From assembly GCA_958403395.1 (NCBI GenBank), contig CATXXF010000012.1:1-46790 (forward strand): 46,790 bases of DNA, given 5' to 3'. Shown in pieces: positions 8,483-16,097 of the stretch. The first letter of the stretch is position 1. Each line of letters begins with the position of its first letter. The notes beneath the pieces are model-generated. The model made no database searches. It was given only the letters and a program-made list of their open reading frames with translations, and had not been told where the DNA came from. Source of the stretch: an uncultured Collinsella sp. (GTDB lineage: Bacteria > Actinomycetota > Coriobacteriia > Coriobacteriales > Coriobacteriaceae). The position numbers were made by a program, and so were the translations under genes.

Positions 8483-8812
8483 ATGGAGCAAGTGACAACT
8501 GCGTCCGAGCTCAAATACGACGCCAAGGGGCTGATTCCTTGTGTGGTTCAGCAGTATGACACCGGCGAGGTGCTTATGGTTGCTTGGATGAACGAGGAAT
8601 CGGTGGGGCTGACGCTCAAGACCGGTACCACGTGGTTTTGGAGCCGTAGCCGTCAGGAGCTCTGGAACAAGGGCGCGACGAGCGGCAATATGCAGGAGGT
8701 CAAGGAGCTCTGGGCCGACTGCGATAGCGATACGCTGCTGGTCAAGGTCGACTCGCCGGGTCCGGCCTGCCATACCGGCAACCGTACCTGCTTCTTTAAG
8801 AAACTCGCGTAG
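8483..8812 (+). CDS. hisI: Phosphoribosyl-AMP cyclohydrolase
   Basis: 109 residues, monofunctional. Opens the adenine ring of PR-AMP. Family marks: MVAWMNEES, the signature TWFWSRSRQELWNKGATSG, metal-site DCDSD near 79-83, and the cysteine pair in ACHTGNRTCFF at the C-terminus. The start abuts the hisF stop (TAA ATG). The HisE activity, fused to HisI in many bacteria, is a separate gene 46 bases on. Confidence 0.95.
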   Translation: MEQVTTASELKYDAKGLIPCVVQQYDTGEVLMVAWMNEESVGLTLKTGTTWFWSRSRQELWNKGATSGNMQEVKELWADCDSDTLLVKVDSPGPACHTGNRTCFFKKLA

Positions 8813-8858
8813 GGCGGGCGCTCGATTAGACGCTCGGCCAACCAGAAAGGATTGAACT

Positions 8859-9176
8859 ATGGGTGTGCGCACCGCAAACGTTCAGGATGGAAATATCGGT
8901 GAGACGCTGACGGGGCTCGCCGAGGTGATTCACGGCCGTCGCGACGCATCGCCGCAGGAGAGCTATACCGCTCGCCTGCTGACCGACGTCGAGGACGAGC
9001 TGCTCAAGAAGCTTGCCGAGGAGGCGAGCGAGGTGATCATGGCCTGCAAGGATAACGATCACGATCACATCCGCTACGAGGCTGGCGACCTGGTCTACCA
9101 CTTGCTCGTGACGCTTGAGCGCTACGGCATTACCCTCGACGAGCTGGCCGGCGAACTCAACGCCCGCCGCCACTAG
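8859..9176 (+). CDS. hisE: Phosphoribosyl-ATP pyrophosphatase
   Basis: 105 residues; MazG-like all-alpha pyrophosphohydrolase that converts PR-ATP to PR-AMP. The EExxE/ExxD metal pattern is visible in KLAEEASEVIMACKDND and YEAGDLVYHLLV. AGAAAGGA lies before the ATG. It is the last gene of the his operon and is followed by a large palindromic repeat that may act as terminator. Confidence 0.94.
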   Translation: MGVRTANVQDGNIGETLTGLAEVIHGRRDASPQESYTARLLTDVEDELLKKLAEEASEVIMACKDNDHDHIRYEAGDLVYHLLVTLERYGITLDELAGELNARRH

Positions 9177-9215
9177 TCGTTTGGGACAGTCTTTGTTGGT
9201 GTAACGGGGTCATGG

Positions 9216-9284
9216 AAGTTGCGGTGAAATAGGGACTGTTTAAGCGCTTCATCAGGCAAAACAATCCCTATTTCACCGCAACTT
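9216..9284. repeat. Large palindromic repeat, family A copy 1 (perfect 20-bp arms)
   Basis: Arms 9216-9235 and 9265-9284 are perfect 20-bp inverted repeats beginning AAGTTGCGGTGAAAT. The stem extends, after one mismatch, by TGTTT/AAACA (9237-9241 / 9259-9263). It sits between the convergent hisE and hisK genes and could end transcription from both sides. Related copies lie at 15982-16050 and 17540-17608. Confidence 0.9.
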
Positions 9285-9296
9285 ATGAAGGGATGG

Positions 9297-10208
9297 CTAG
9301 GCGAGGGGCGTGGATTCCCATTCGCCGGTGGCGTGGGGGATGTCGAAGGTTCGATAACCGCAGTCGTAGGCGTGCGCCTGGGCCTCGCGGATGTTCCAGC
9401 AGATATCGCAGGCGCGGTGCGCGTCCGAGCCAAAGGTGATCGGCACTTCGGCATGGGCAAAGCAGCGCAAAAGACCGGTTGCGGGGTAGTAGTCGCCCAA
9501 GCCCTTGCGCGGCGCGGCCGTCGAGACCTCAACGCGGCGGCCCGTATCGTGCGCGCACTCTGCCATCTGCTGCCAAAACGGTGCGGGGTCAAAATCGGGC
9601 GCAAAGCCTTCCTTCGAAAAGCGCATGACCAGGTCGGGGTGAGCCATCACATCAAAGTTGAGCGGGCTCTCGCAGGCGCGGCACCAGTCATCGACATAGC
9701 GCTCCCACACGCCGCGTACCCCCAGGTTTTCCCAAACGTGCAGGTTGGTGTCATCGTCGATCCAGCCGCAGCGCGAATCGGGCGTATCGGGACGAGCGAC
9801 GTCCTCCGTTCCCGCCGTACCCGCGGCACCGGCCATGATATCGCCTGGGTTGCCAATCCAGTGCACACTGCCCAGGCGCACGACGGCGCCCTGGGACCAG
9901 CGCTCAACCAAAGGCTCGCAGCCCTCGTACCAATCGCATTCGAAACCGTAGATAAAGGTGAGTTCTGGCGCAATCTGAGCGGCAAGATTGAGAGCGTCCT
10001 CAAAAGCCAGATGATGTGCCGGCAGGTCGCCCTCAGTAACCTGCACTTCGCAGTTGGCATCCATGCTGGCGGGCAGGGTGAGATGGTCGGTCGAGACCAT
10101 GACGCGGCAGCCGGCCGCAGCAGCGGCACGGACGTTGTCCTCAAACGAGGCATGCCCGTCCGAAAACGAGGTGTGGGTATGGCAATCGACCAGCGGGCAC
10201 ATGGGCAT
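9297..10208 (-). CDS. hisK: Histidinol-phosphatase, PHP family
   Basis: 303 residues; metal-dependent phosphatase that makes L-histidinol from histidinol phosphate. PHP marks: CHTHTSFSDGHASFEDN near 9-25, VSTDHL near 38-43, a metal-ligand Glu in YGFECDW, a His in GSVHWIGN, a His in DVMAHPD near 177-183 and the last motif FGSDAHRACDI. This is the HisJ/HisK class rather than the HAD class. AAAGGAG precedes the ATG, and TACAAT on the minus strand (10246-10241) is a possible -10 box. It converges on hisE and completes the pathway, but from its own promoter. Confidence 0.88.
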   Translation of the reverse strand: MPMCPLVDCHTHTSFSDGHASFEDNVRAAAAAGCRVMVSTDHLTLPASMDANCEVQVTEGDLPAHHLAFEDALNLAAQIAPELTFIYGFECDWYEGCEPLVERWSQGAVVRLGSVHWIGNPGDIMAGAAGTAGTEDVARPDTPDSRCGWIDDDTNLHVWENLGVRGVWERYVDDWCRACESPLNFDVMAHPDLVMRFSKEGFAPDFDPAPFWQQMAECAHDTGRRVEVSTAAPRKGLGDYYPATGLLRCFAHAEVPITFGSDAHRACDICWNIREAQAHAYDCGYRTFDIPHATGEWESTPLA

Positions 10209-10558
10209 AGCGGCTCCTTTGCGTCAAGCGAATCCGCTTCATTGTAATGGCGCGACCCCTGGCGCGCCGGGAACGCCACAAGTCGAAACCGACTGGAAAG
10301 GGCAGGCGGCGCGCAAGGGCTGCCGCACGACATCGACCCTGCCTCAAAACGTGTACGTCAGCCTCCAAAAGCTGCAAAAAATGACGTGTTTGGAGGCTGC
10401 CGTACACGTTTGGATAGGGGCGAGGACGATCCCGGCGCACGCCGACGTCCGCGACGGGCAAAAGTCCCGCCCATCCCATGACGCCGCCCCCACGCCGCCC
10501 GCGATGTGCTAGCGTTTGAGTGAACAAAACGAGCCCGCGCGGAAAGGAACCGGACCGT
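10209..10558. other. 350-base intergenic region with a long palindrome
   Basis: Between the divergent hisK and larC2-like genes. It contains a palindrome: AAACGTGTACG (10347-10357) plus CAGCCTCCAAA (10359-10369) pair with TTTGGAGGCTG (10389-10399) plus CGTACACGTTT (10401-10411), with one mismatch between the two blocks and a 19-base loop. The left part carries the hisK start region. I see no credible gene in it. Confidence 0.7.
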
Positions 10559-11044
10559 ATGCAACGTGGAAGTACATCTCCGCTGTCCCGCGAGACCGAT
10601 GCGCCCGAGACCATCGTCAAGCTGGAGTGCGACATCGACGATGCGTCGCCCGAGGTACTCGCCTATGCCGCCGACCGCCTGCGCGAGGCCGGCGCCCGCG
10701 AGGTGCACTGGCTACCCCTCTACTGCAAAAAGGGTCGCCCCGGATGGCAGTTGCAGGTAATCTGCTCGCACGAGGATATCGAGCGCCTACAGACGATTAT
10801 CTTTTTGGAGACCACGACCAACGCCGTTCGTCGCCAGGTGATGGAACGCGTTTGCCTGCCGCGCCGATTCGAGCAGGTGACAACGCCTTGGGGCGAGGTG
10901 GCCGTAAAGGTGGCAACCCTGCCCGATGGCAGCGAGCGTGCAGCGCCCGAGTACGAGGACTGCGCTCGCCTTGCCCGTGAGCACAATGTGCCGCTCCAGC
11001 GCGTGATGCAGGCGGCGCAAGCCGCGGCTCTGCAATTTGAGTGA
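10559..11044 (+). CDS. Stand-alone LarC C-terminal domain (nickel-pincer cofactor insertion, LarC2-like)
   Basis: 161 residues matching the C-terminal half of LarC (DUF111), the CTP-dependent enzyme that inserts nickel into the pincer cofactor of lactate racemase. Seen: ECDIDDASPEVLAYAADRL near 23-41, LPLYCKKGRPGWQLQVIC near 52-69, IIFLETTTNAVRR near 80-92, KVATLPDG and a C-terminal EYEDCARLAREHNVP. The LarC1 half and larB/larE are not nearby. A GTG at 10520 would extend it by 13 residues but has no Shine-Dalgarno; the ATG at 10559 has AAAGGAA. It leads a run with a YfcE-like esterase and MazG. Function is inferred; the domain may act with a LarC1 encoded elsewhere or have a separate role. 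Confidence 0.75.
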   Translation: MQRGSTSPLSRETDAPETIVKLECDIDDASPEVLAYAADRLREAGAREVHWLPLYCKKGRPGWQLQVICSHEDIERLQTIIFLETTTNAVRRQVMERVCLPRRFEQVTTPWGEVAVKVATLPDGSERAAPEYEDCARLAREHNVPLQRVMQAAQAAALQFE

Positions 11045-11097
11045 CACGGTCGGCGACGCGCCACACCCACCCCATCAACCTCACCGAAAGGACCACC

Positions 11098-11646
11098 ATG
11101 AAATACCTCATCGCCTCCGACATCCACGGCTCGGCATACTGGACCGAGCGCCTGGTCACCGCCATCGATTCCGAGCAGCCCGACCGCATCGTGCTGCTGG
11201 GCGACCTGCTCTACCACGGTCCACGCAACGACCTGCCGCGCGATTACGCCCCCAAGCGCGTAATCCCGCTGCTCAACGCCCTGGCCGACCGCATCATCGC
11301 GGTGCGCGGCAACTGCGACGCCGAGGTCGACCAGATGGTCCTCGACTTCCCCGTCATGGCCGACTACGCCACGCTGTTTGACGAAACCGGCCGTGAGCTG
11401 TTCCTGACGCACGGCCACGTCTTTGGCGCCGGCATGCACAACAGCGTCGACCACGCGCCCGCGCTGCCCGAGGGCTCCGCGCTCGTCTACGGTCACACGC
11501 ACGTCAAGGTCAACGAGGAAAGCGCCGCGCACCCGGGCCTGTGGCTCTTCAACCCCGGTAGCGTGAGCATCCCCAAGGACGGCTCGCACAGCTACGGCAT
11601 CTACGAGGGCGGCGCGTTCCGCCACGTGGTCCTGGAGGAGGAATAA
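11098..11646 (+). CDS. YfcE-like metallophosphodiesterase
   Basis: 182 residues with a calcineurin-like fold. All metal motifs are visible: SDIHGS near 7-12, LGDLLYHGP near 38-46, RGNCDAEVD near 76-84, LTHGHVFG near 105-112 and YGHTHVK near 132-138, then NPGS. This matches YfcE/MJ0936 phosphodiesterases of broad substrate range. The start at 11098 follows GAAAGGACCACC; an upstream in-frame codon at 11041 would overlap the previous gene. The mazG start lies two bases after the stop. Confidence 0.88.
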   Translation: MKYLIASDIHGSAYWTERLVTAIDSEQPDRIVLLGDLLYHGPRNDLPRDYAPKRVIPLLNALADRIIAVRGNCDAEVDQMVLDFPVMADYATLFDETGRELFLTHGHVFGAGMHNSVDHAPALPEGSALVYGHTHVKVNEESAAHPGLWLFNPGSVSIPKDGSHSYGIYEGGAFRHVVLEEE

Positions 11647-11648
11647 CC

Positions 11649-12509
11649 ATGGCGCAGCACATGGCTCAGCAAAATGCCGAGGGCTCGCGCGATTTGTCCA
11701 CGCTGGTCGACGCGTCGGCCGAGCTACAACATCTGGTGCAGATCGTCTGGCGCTTGCGTCAGCCCGACGGCTGCCCGTGGGACCGTGAGCAGACGCACCG
11801 CAGCATCGGCAAGAACATGATCGAGGAGGCCTACGAGGCACTCGACTGCATCGAGGCGGACGACGCGGTTCACCTACGCGAGGAGCTGGGCGACGTGCTC
11901 ATGCAGGTCGTGCTGCATGCGCAGATTGCGGCGGACGCCGGCGAGTTTACGCTGGCCGACGTGGCGCGTGATATCGATGCCAAGCTCATCCGCCGTCATC
12001 CGCACGTGTTTGGCGATGTAGATGCCGACAGTTCCGACGAGGTACTCAAGATTTGGGACGAGGTCAAGCTTGCCGAGAGGGCTGCCAAGGACAAGGCCGT
12101 GGCGGCAGGCGAGGCTGCGCCCGAGGGCCTGCTCGACGGCGTGCCCACGCATCTGCCGGCGCTAATGCAGGCTCAGAAGGTGTCGCGCAAGGCGGCTGCC
12201 GTGGGCTTTGAGTGGGAGACGGTCCAGGATGTGTGGGACGAGGTCGCCGAGGAGCGTGCCGAGTTTGAGGCCGAGGCCCCTGGCTCGCCCGAGCGCGAAA
12301 TGGAGTTTGGCGATCTGCTCTTTGCCCTGGTCAACGTCGCGCGCAAGGAGGGTATCGACGCCGAGAGCGCCCTGCGCGCGAGCACGGCCAAGTTTCGCCG
12401 TCGCTGGGCTGCGATGGAGCAGATGGCGGCCGATGCCCACGTGGATCTTGCCGAGCTTTCGACCCACGGCCTCAACGACCTGTGGGATGCCGCAAAGGCG
12501 GAGGAGTAA
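11649..12509 (+). CDS. mazG: Nucleoside triphosphate pyrophosphohydrolase MazG
   Basis: 286 residues with two tandem MazG-type domains. The first (about 25-130) has IVWRLRQPDGCPWDREQTH, EEAYEALD and EELGDVLMQVVLHA; the second (about 165-270) has EWETVQDVWDEVAEERAEFE and EFGDLLFALVNVARKEG, the ExxE/ExxD magnesium motifs. It hydrolyses NTPs, non-canonical ones and possibly (p)ppGpp, to NMP and PPi. It begins with MAQHMAQQ, so an internal ATG at codon 5 is an alternative start. GGAGGAG lies in the end of the previous gene. Confidence 0.9.
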   Translation: MAQHMAQQNAEGSRDLSTLVDASAELQHLVQIVWRLRQPDGCPWDREQTHRSIGKNMIEEAYEALDCIEADDAVHLREELGDVLMQVVLHAQIAADAGEFTLADVARDIDAKLIRRHPHVFGDVDADSSDEVLKIWDEVKLAERAAKDKAVAAGEAAPEGLLDGVPTHLPALMQAQKVSRKAAAVGFEWETVQDVWDEVAEERAEFEAEAPGSPEREMEFGDLLFALVNVARKEGIDAESALRASTAKFRRRWAAMEQMAADAHVDLAELSTHGLNDLWDAAKAEE

Positions 12510-12580
12510 GACTGCGGGAACGACGGGCTGACACGCCTCATCGCTCCCGCTAAATTTTTCGAAAATCAAGTGTATCCCTC

Positions 12581-12623
12581 GGCTAACTTAGGGCATAATG
12601 CAAAAAGTGCGACATGGCTAACT
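12581..12623 (+). promoter_or_regulatory. Probable eno promoter with GGCTAACTTA direct repeats
   Basis: A CATAAT hexamer (12594-12599) within GGGCATAATG is a good -10 candidate about 100 bases before eno. The same GGGCATAATGG context recurs at 33292-33302 before the response regulator gene. Two identical GGCTAACTTA decamers (12581-12590 and 12614-12623) flank it, 33 bases apart, and may be regulator sites. No convincing -35 box is visible. Confidence 0.45.
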
Positions 12624-12698
12624 TACGGAGACGCACCGATGGTGCACGGTCAGCCGGTCGCTTGCATCCACTACGTTTCCAAGTGAGAGGGAGACAAC

Positions 12699-13988
12699 AT
12701 GAGCGATATTTTGGACGTTTACGGTCGCGAGGTGCTCGACAGCCGCGGCAATCCCACCGTCGAGGTCGAGGTTGTGCTCGAGGACGGTAGCTTCGGTCGC
12801 GCGATGGTGCCTTCGGGCGCTTCGACCGGTGCCTTTGAGGCTTGCGAGCTGCGCGATGGCGACAAGGGCCGCTATCTGGGCAAGGGCGTCTCTCAGGCCG
12901 TCGAGCACGTCAACAACGAGTGCGCCAATGCCGTCGTCGGCCTCGACGCCTTCGACCAGCGTGCCGTCGATGCCGCGCTGATTGCCGCGGACGGTACCCC
13001 CAACAAGACCAAGCTCGGTGCCAACGCCATCCTGGGCGTGTCGCTGGCCGTTGCCCGCGCCGCTGCCGAGTCGGCGGGCCTGTCGCTGTACCAGTACCTG
13101 GGCGGCGTCAACGCTCACCTGCTGCCCACGCCCATGATGAACATTCTCAACGGCGGCGTGCATGCCGACAACAACGTCGACTTCCAGGAGTTCATGATCA
13201 TGCCCGTGGGTGCTCCGAGCTTTGCCGAGGGCCTGCGTTGGTGCGCCGAGGTCTACCACACCCTCAAGGGCGTGCTGCACGAGGCCGGCCTGGGCGGCGG
13301 CGTGGGCGACGAGGGCGGCTTTGCCCCCAACCTTAAGACCAATGCCGAGCCGTTCGAGTACATCACCAAGGCCGTGGAGAAGGCCGGCTTTAAGCCCGGC
13401 ATCGACTTCATGTACGCCATGGACCCGGCCTCGACCGAGTTCTACAACGCCGAGACCGGCATGTACGAGCTCAAGGGCGAGGGCGTGGAGTACACGAGTG
13501 CCCAGATGGTTGATTACTGGGAGAAGCTCGTCGACACCTATCCCATCATCTCCATCGAGGACGGCATGGCCGAGGAGGACTGGGACGGCTGGGTTGAGCT
13601 CACCCGTCGCATTGGCAACAAGGTGCAGCTGGTGGGCGACGACCTGTTCGTCACCAACACCGAGCGCCTCAAGAAGGGCATCGAGCTGGGTGCCGCCAAC
13701 GCGATCCTGGTCAAGGTCAACCAGATCGGCACGCTCACCGAGTCGCTCGAGGCCATCGAGACCGCCAAGGAGGCCGGCTACGCTTGCATCGTGAGCCACC
13801 GTTCCGGCGAGACCGAGGACTCCACGATCGCCGACCTGGTCGTGGGCGTCAACGCCGGCCAGATCAAGTCGGGCGCCCCGTGCCGCAGCGACCGTATCGC
13901 CAAGTACAACCAGCTCATCCGCATCGAGGACGAGCTCGAGGGCAGCGCGCGTTACGCCGGCAAGGCCGCGTTCTACAACATTCGCTAG
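12699..13988 (+). CDS. eno: Enolase (phosphopyruvate hydratase)
   Basis: 429 residues, normal length. Interconverts 2-phosphoglycerate and PEP in glycolysis. Marks: RGNPTVEVEV at the N-terminus, SGASTGAFEACELRDGD, catalytic-loop HADNNVDFQEFMIMP, GDEGGFAPN near 203-211, the metal aspartate in ISIEDGMAEEDWDGW, VGDDLFVTN, the catalytic lysine in NAILVKVNQIGT and SHRSGETEDSTIADL. GAGAGGGAGACAAC precedes the ATG. A strong terminator follows at 14062. Confidence 0.98.
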   Translation: MSDILDVYGREVLDSRGNPTVEVEVVLEDGSFGRAMVPSGASTGAFEACELRDGDKGRYLGKGVSQAVEHVNNECANAVVGLDAFDQRAVDAALIAADGTPNKTKLGANAILGVSLAVARAAAESAGLSLYQYLGGVNAHLLPTPMMNILNGGVHADNNVDFQEFMIMPVGAPSFAEGLRWCAEVYHTLKGVLHEAGLGGGVGDEGGFAPNLKTNAEPFEYITKAVEKAGFKPGIDFMYAMDPASTEFYNAETGMYELKGEGVEYTSAQMVDYWEKLVDTYPIISIEDGMAEEDWDGWVELTRRIGNKVQLVGDDLFVTNTERLKKGIELGAANAILVKVNQIGTLTESLEAIETAKEAGYACIVSHRSGETEDSTIADLVVGVNAGQIKSGAPCRSDRIAKYNQLIRIEDELEGSARYAGKAAFYNIR

Positions 13989-14061
13989 GCACGCGGAGGT
14001 CGCGGGGGCGGGGAAGACTCGGATTTGCCTTGCTCCAGCCGGGCGCTGTTGAGCACCATTG

Positions 14062-14094
14062 GGCGCTGGGCCATATGACTCAGCGCCTTTTTTA
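14062..14094 (+). terminator. Strong intrinsic terminator after eno
   Basis: GGCGCTG (14062-14068) pairs with CAGCGCC (14081-14087), followed directly by six or seven T. It ends eno transcription about 75 bases past its stop. Confidence 0.9.
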
Positions 14095-14184
14095 TGTCGA
14101 GCAAAGGCTGGCGAAGGCGGTGCGGGCGCTCGTGCTATAACTAGAATACTTAGCGCAAACAAACCTCAACCGCACAAGGCGCAC

Positions 14185-14949
14185 ATGGATCAGATTTACG
14201 ACAACAGGTACTATTCCGCCGGTTCGCGTGAGCCGTCGCCTCGCCGTGCGCGCACGGTGCAGCTCGGTGGGTCCGCCTACGCCGGCGCCGACCGCTCCAT
14301 GCAGCGCCCGACAAGTACCTCGCGCCCCAATGCTCATGTGAATACTTCGGCAGATGGACCGGTGCGCCCGGCACGTTCGTCGCATGCGTCGCGTCCCTCG
14401 GCCCAGATGCACGACAGGTCGAGCAGGCCCTCGAGCCGTCTTTCGGGCTCGGACTTTATGCGCTACGCCAATGACAATGCGGTGGTCAAGGCGATCTATG
14501 ACTTTACGCATGGCTCTCTGCGCCCGCTGTTTATCGGCATTGTCGTGGCGCTGGCGCTCGTGAGCCTGTATTTTCCCGTACGCGACCTGTACGTGGCTAA
14601 GCGCTCGAGCGACATCTTGGCCAAGCAGGTCGAGATTCGCGAGCAATATAACGACGAGCTGCAAAAAAGCGTCGACAAGCTGCTCTCGGAGGAGGGCATC
14701 AAGGATGCGGCGTCCGAGGACCTGGGCCTGGTGATGCCTGGCGAGACTAGGATTGATGTCTTGGGCCTGGACGACGATTCGGACTCGTCGTCGGCTGAAA
14801 AGAAGTCGTCGAACGCCAAGAAGGCCAGCGAGGTGGCCAAGGAGATCGAAGAGGTCGGCAAGGACGCGCCGTGGTACATTCAGACGCTCGATATGCTGTT
14901 TGGATTTAACGGCGTCGAGGGCCAGACGGTTGTGTCCAACGGCAAATAG
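14185..14949 (+). CDS. Septum formation initiator family protein (DivIC/FtsB-like)
   Basis: 254 residues. The N-terminal 90 residues are Ser/Arg/Pro-rich and look disordered. One membrane helix follows near 112-133 (PLFIGIVVALALVSLYFPV), then a coiled coil rich in Lys/Glu/Gln (SSDILAKQVEIREQYNDEL), then LGLVMPGETRID, the usual end of the DivIC/FtsB domain. An acidic Ser/Lys tail ends the protein. It should sit in the divisome with FtsL-type partners. The long N-terminus is typical of actinobacterial versions. An earlier in-frame codon at 14059 lies inside the terminator, so the ATG at 14185 (AAGG upstream) is chosen. The -10-like TATAAC/TAGAAT lies at 14136-14147. Confidence 0.82.
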   Translation: MDQIYDNRYYSAGSREPSPRRARTVQLGGSAYAGADRSMQRPTSTSRPNAHVNTSADGPVRPARSSHASRPSAQMHDRSSRPSSRLSGSDFMRYANDNAVVKAIYDFTHGSLRPLFIGIVVALALVSLYFPVRDLYVAKRSSDILAKQVEIREQYNDELQKSVDKLLSEEGIKDAASEDLGLVMPGETRIDVLGLDDDSDSSSAEKKSSNAKKASEVAKEIEEVGKDAPWYIQTLDMLFGFNGVEGQTVVSNGK

Positions 14950-14977
14950 GTGAGTAGCGCCCGGAGGGGAGCTCGCA

Positions 14978-15979
14978 ATGACAAATTGCAAACGCTATAA
15001 GGTGGCCGCGATCGACCTGGGAACGGTGTCGTCGCGACTGGTGTTGGCCCAGGTCGAGGGCGGGGCAATCGTGGAATCGTCCAAGCATACCGAGATTACC
15101 GATCTGGGTGAGGGCGTGGACGCGACGGGCCGCTTTTGCGAGGCGGCCGTTGAGCGCGTGCTCGCTGCGTGCCGCATGTTTGTGGACGAGGCTCGTGGCT
15201 TTGGGGCCGCGTGCATCTGCACCACCTGCACGAGCGCCGCGCGTGATGCGTCCAACGCAGCACTGCTGCTGGACGGCCTGCGCGATCTGGGGCTTGAGCC
15301 ACAGGTGATTCCGGGCGAGGTCGAGGCACGCTTGACGTTTTTTGGCGTGGCGCACGACTTTGCCGGCGAGCGCATCATTGTTGCCGATTCGGGCGGCGGA
15401 TCCACGGAGCTCGCGACGGGCGTCTATGCGCCGGAGCGTGGCGTCTTTGCGCTAGAAGGGACGCGCTCGCTGGACATTGGCTGCCGCCGCGTGACGGAGC
15501 GGTTTTTCTCGACGCTGCCACCCGCACGCGGCGAGCTTGCTGCCGCTGCCGCGTGGGCAGGCGAGCAGTTCGCCGCCTATTTTGAAGGCCTGCCCAGCGA
15601 CTTTGAGCGCGCCGAGCGTCTGGTCGCGGTGGGTGGCACGGTGACTACGCTGGTGGCTCTGGTCCACGAGCTGGAACCGTACGATTCGAGCTTTGTTCAC
15701 CTACGCGAGCTGTCGCTGGAGCAGGTCTCGGCCGCTATCGAGCGCATGTCTGTGTTGGACGCGGAAGGCATCGCCGCGCTACCGGGTGTACAGCCCAAAC
15801 GCGCGGGCGTGATCTTGGCTGGCGCCGTGGTGATCCGCGAACTCATGCGTGCCGGCGGCTACAAGACGCTCACCGTAAGCGAGAACAGCCTGCTCGCCGG
15901 TATGGCCGCCACCATCAACGAGACCCTCGACGGCGCGACCCCCACCATCGCATGGACTCCCAGCCTCAGCGCCCTCTAA
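14978..15979 (+). CDS. Exopolyphosphatase / pppGpp phosphohydrolase family (Ppx/GppA)
   Basis: 333 residues with the ASKHA-ATPase fold. Visible: AAIDLGTVSSRLVLAQ (phosphate-1 loop) near 9-24, CTTCTSAARDASNA near 83-96, the catalytic Glu in IPGEVEARLTFFG, ADSGGGSTELATG (phosphate-2) near 134-146, LDIGCRRVTERF and VAVGGTVTTL near 213. It lacks the C-terminal HD-like half of long Ppx, so it is the short form common in Actinobacteria. It follows the DivIC-like gene by 28 bases with CGGAGGGGAG before the ATG; divIC-ppx adjacency after eno is a common actinobacterial order. Confidence 0.88.
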   Translation: MTNCKRYKVAAIDLGTVSSRLVLAQVEGGAIVESSKHTEITDLGEGVDATGRFCEAAVERVLAACRMFVDEARGFGAACICTTCTSAARDASNAALLLDGLRDLGLEPQVIPGEVEARLTFFGVAHDFAGERIIVADSGGGSTELATGVYAPERGVFALEGTRSLDIGCRRVTERFFSTLPPARGELAAAAAWAGEQFAAYFEGLPSDFERAERLVAVGGTVTTLVALVHELEPYDSSFVHLRELSLEQVSAAIERMSVLDAEGIAALPGVQPKRAGVILAGAVVIRELMRAGGYKTLTVSENSLLAGMAATINETLDGATPTIAWTPSLSAL

Positions 15980-15981
15980 AT

Positions 15982-16050
15982 AAGTTGCGGTGAAATACGG
16001 ACTAAAATCGCCCTTTCGGGCACCAAACAGTCCCTATTCCACCGCAACTC
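15982..16050. repeat. Large palindromic repeat, family A copy 2
   Basis: Arms 15983-16003 and 16029-16049 pair with two imperfect positions (a G-U type and one mismatch) and begin AGTTGCGGTGAAATA. The loop contains its own small GC hairpin (CGCCCTTTCGGGC). It lies three bases after the ppx stop, between convergent genes, exactly as copy 1 does. Confidence 0.88.
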
Positions 16051-16097
16051 AACAGCCGGCACCTGGGGACAGTCCTTGCGGGGCGTCCCCACAGCGC

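Noticed and set aside
10520..11044. LarC2-like gene starting at the GTG at 10520, or a frameshifted full LarC
   Set aside because: No Shine-Dalgarno before 10520, and no LarC1-like sequence in any frame upstream. The ATG at 10559 is preferred.
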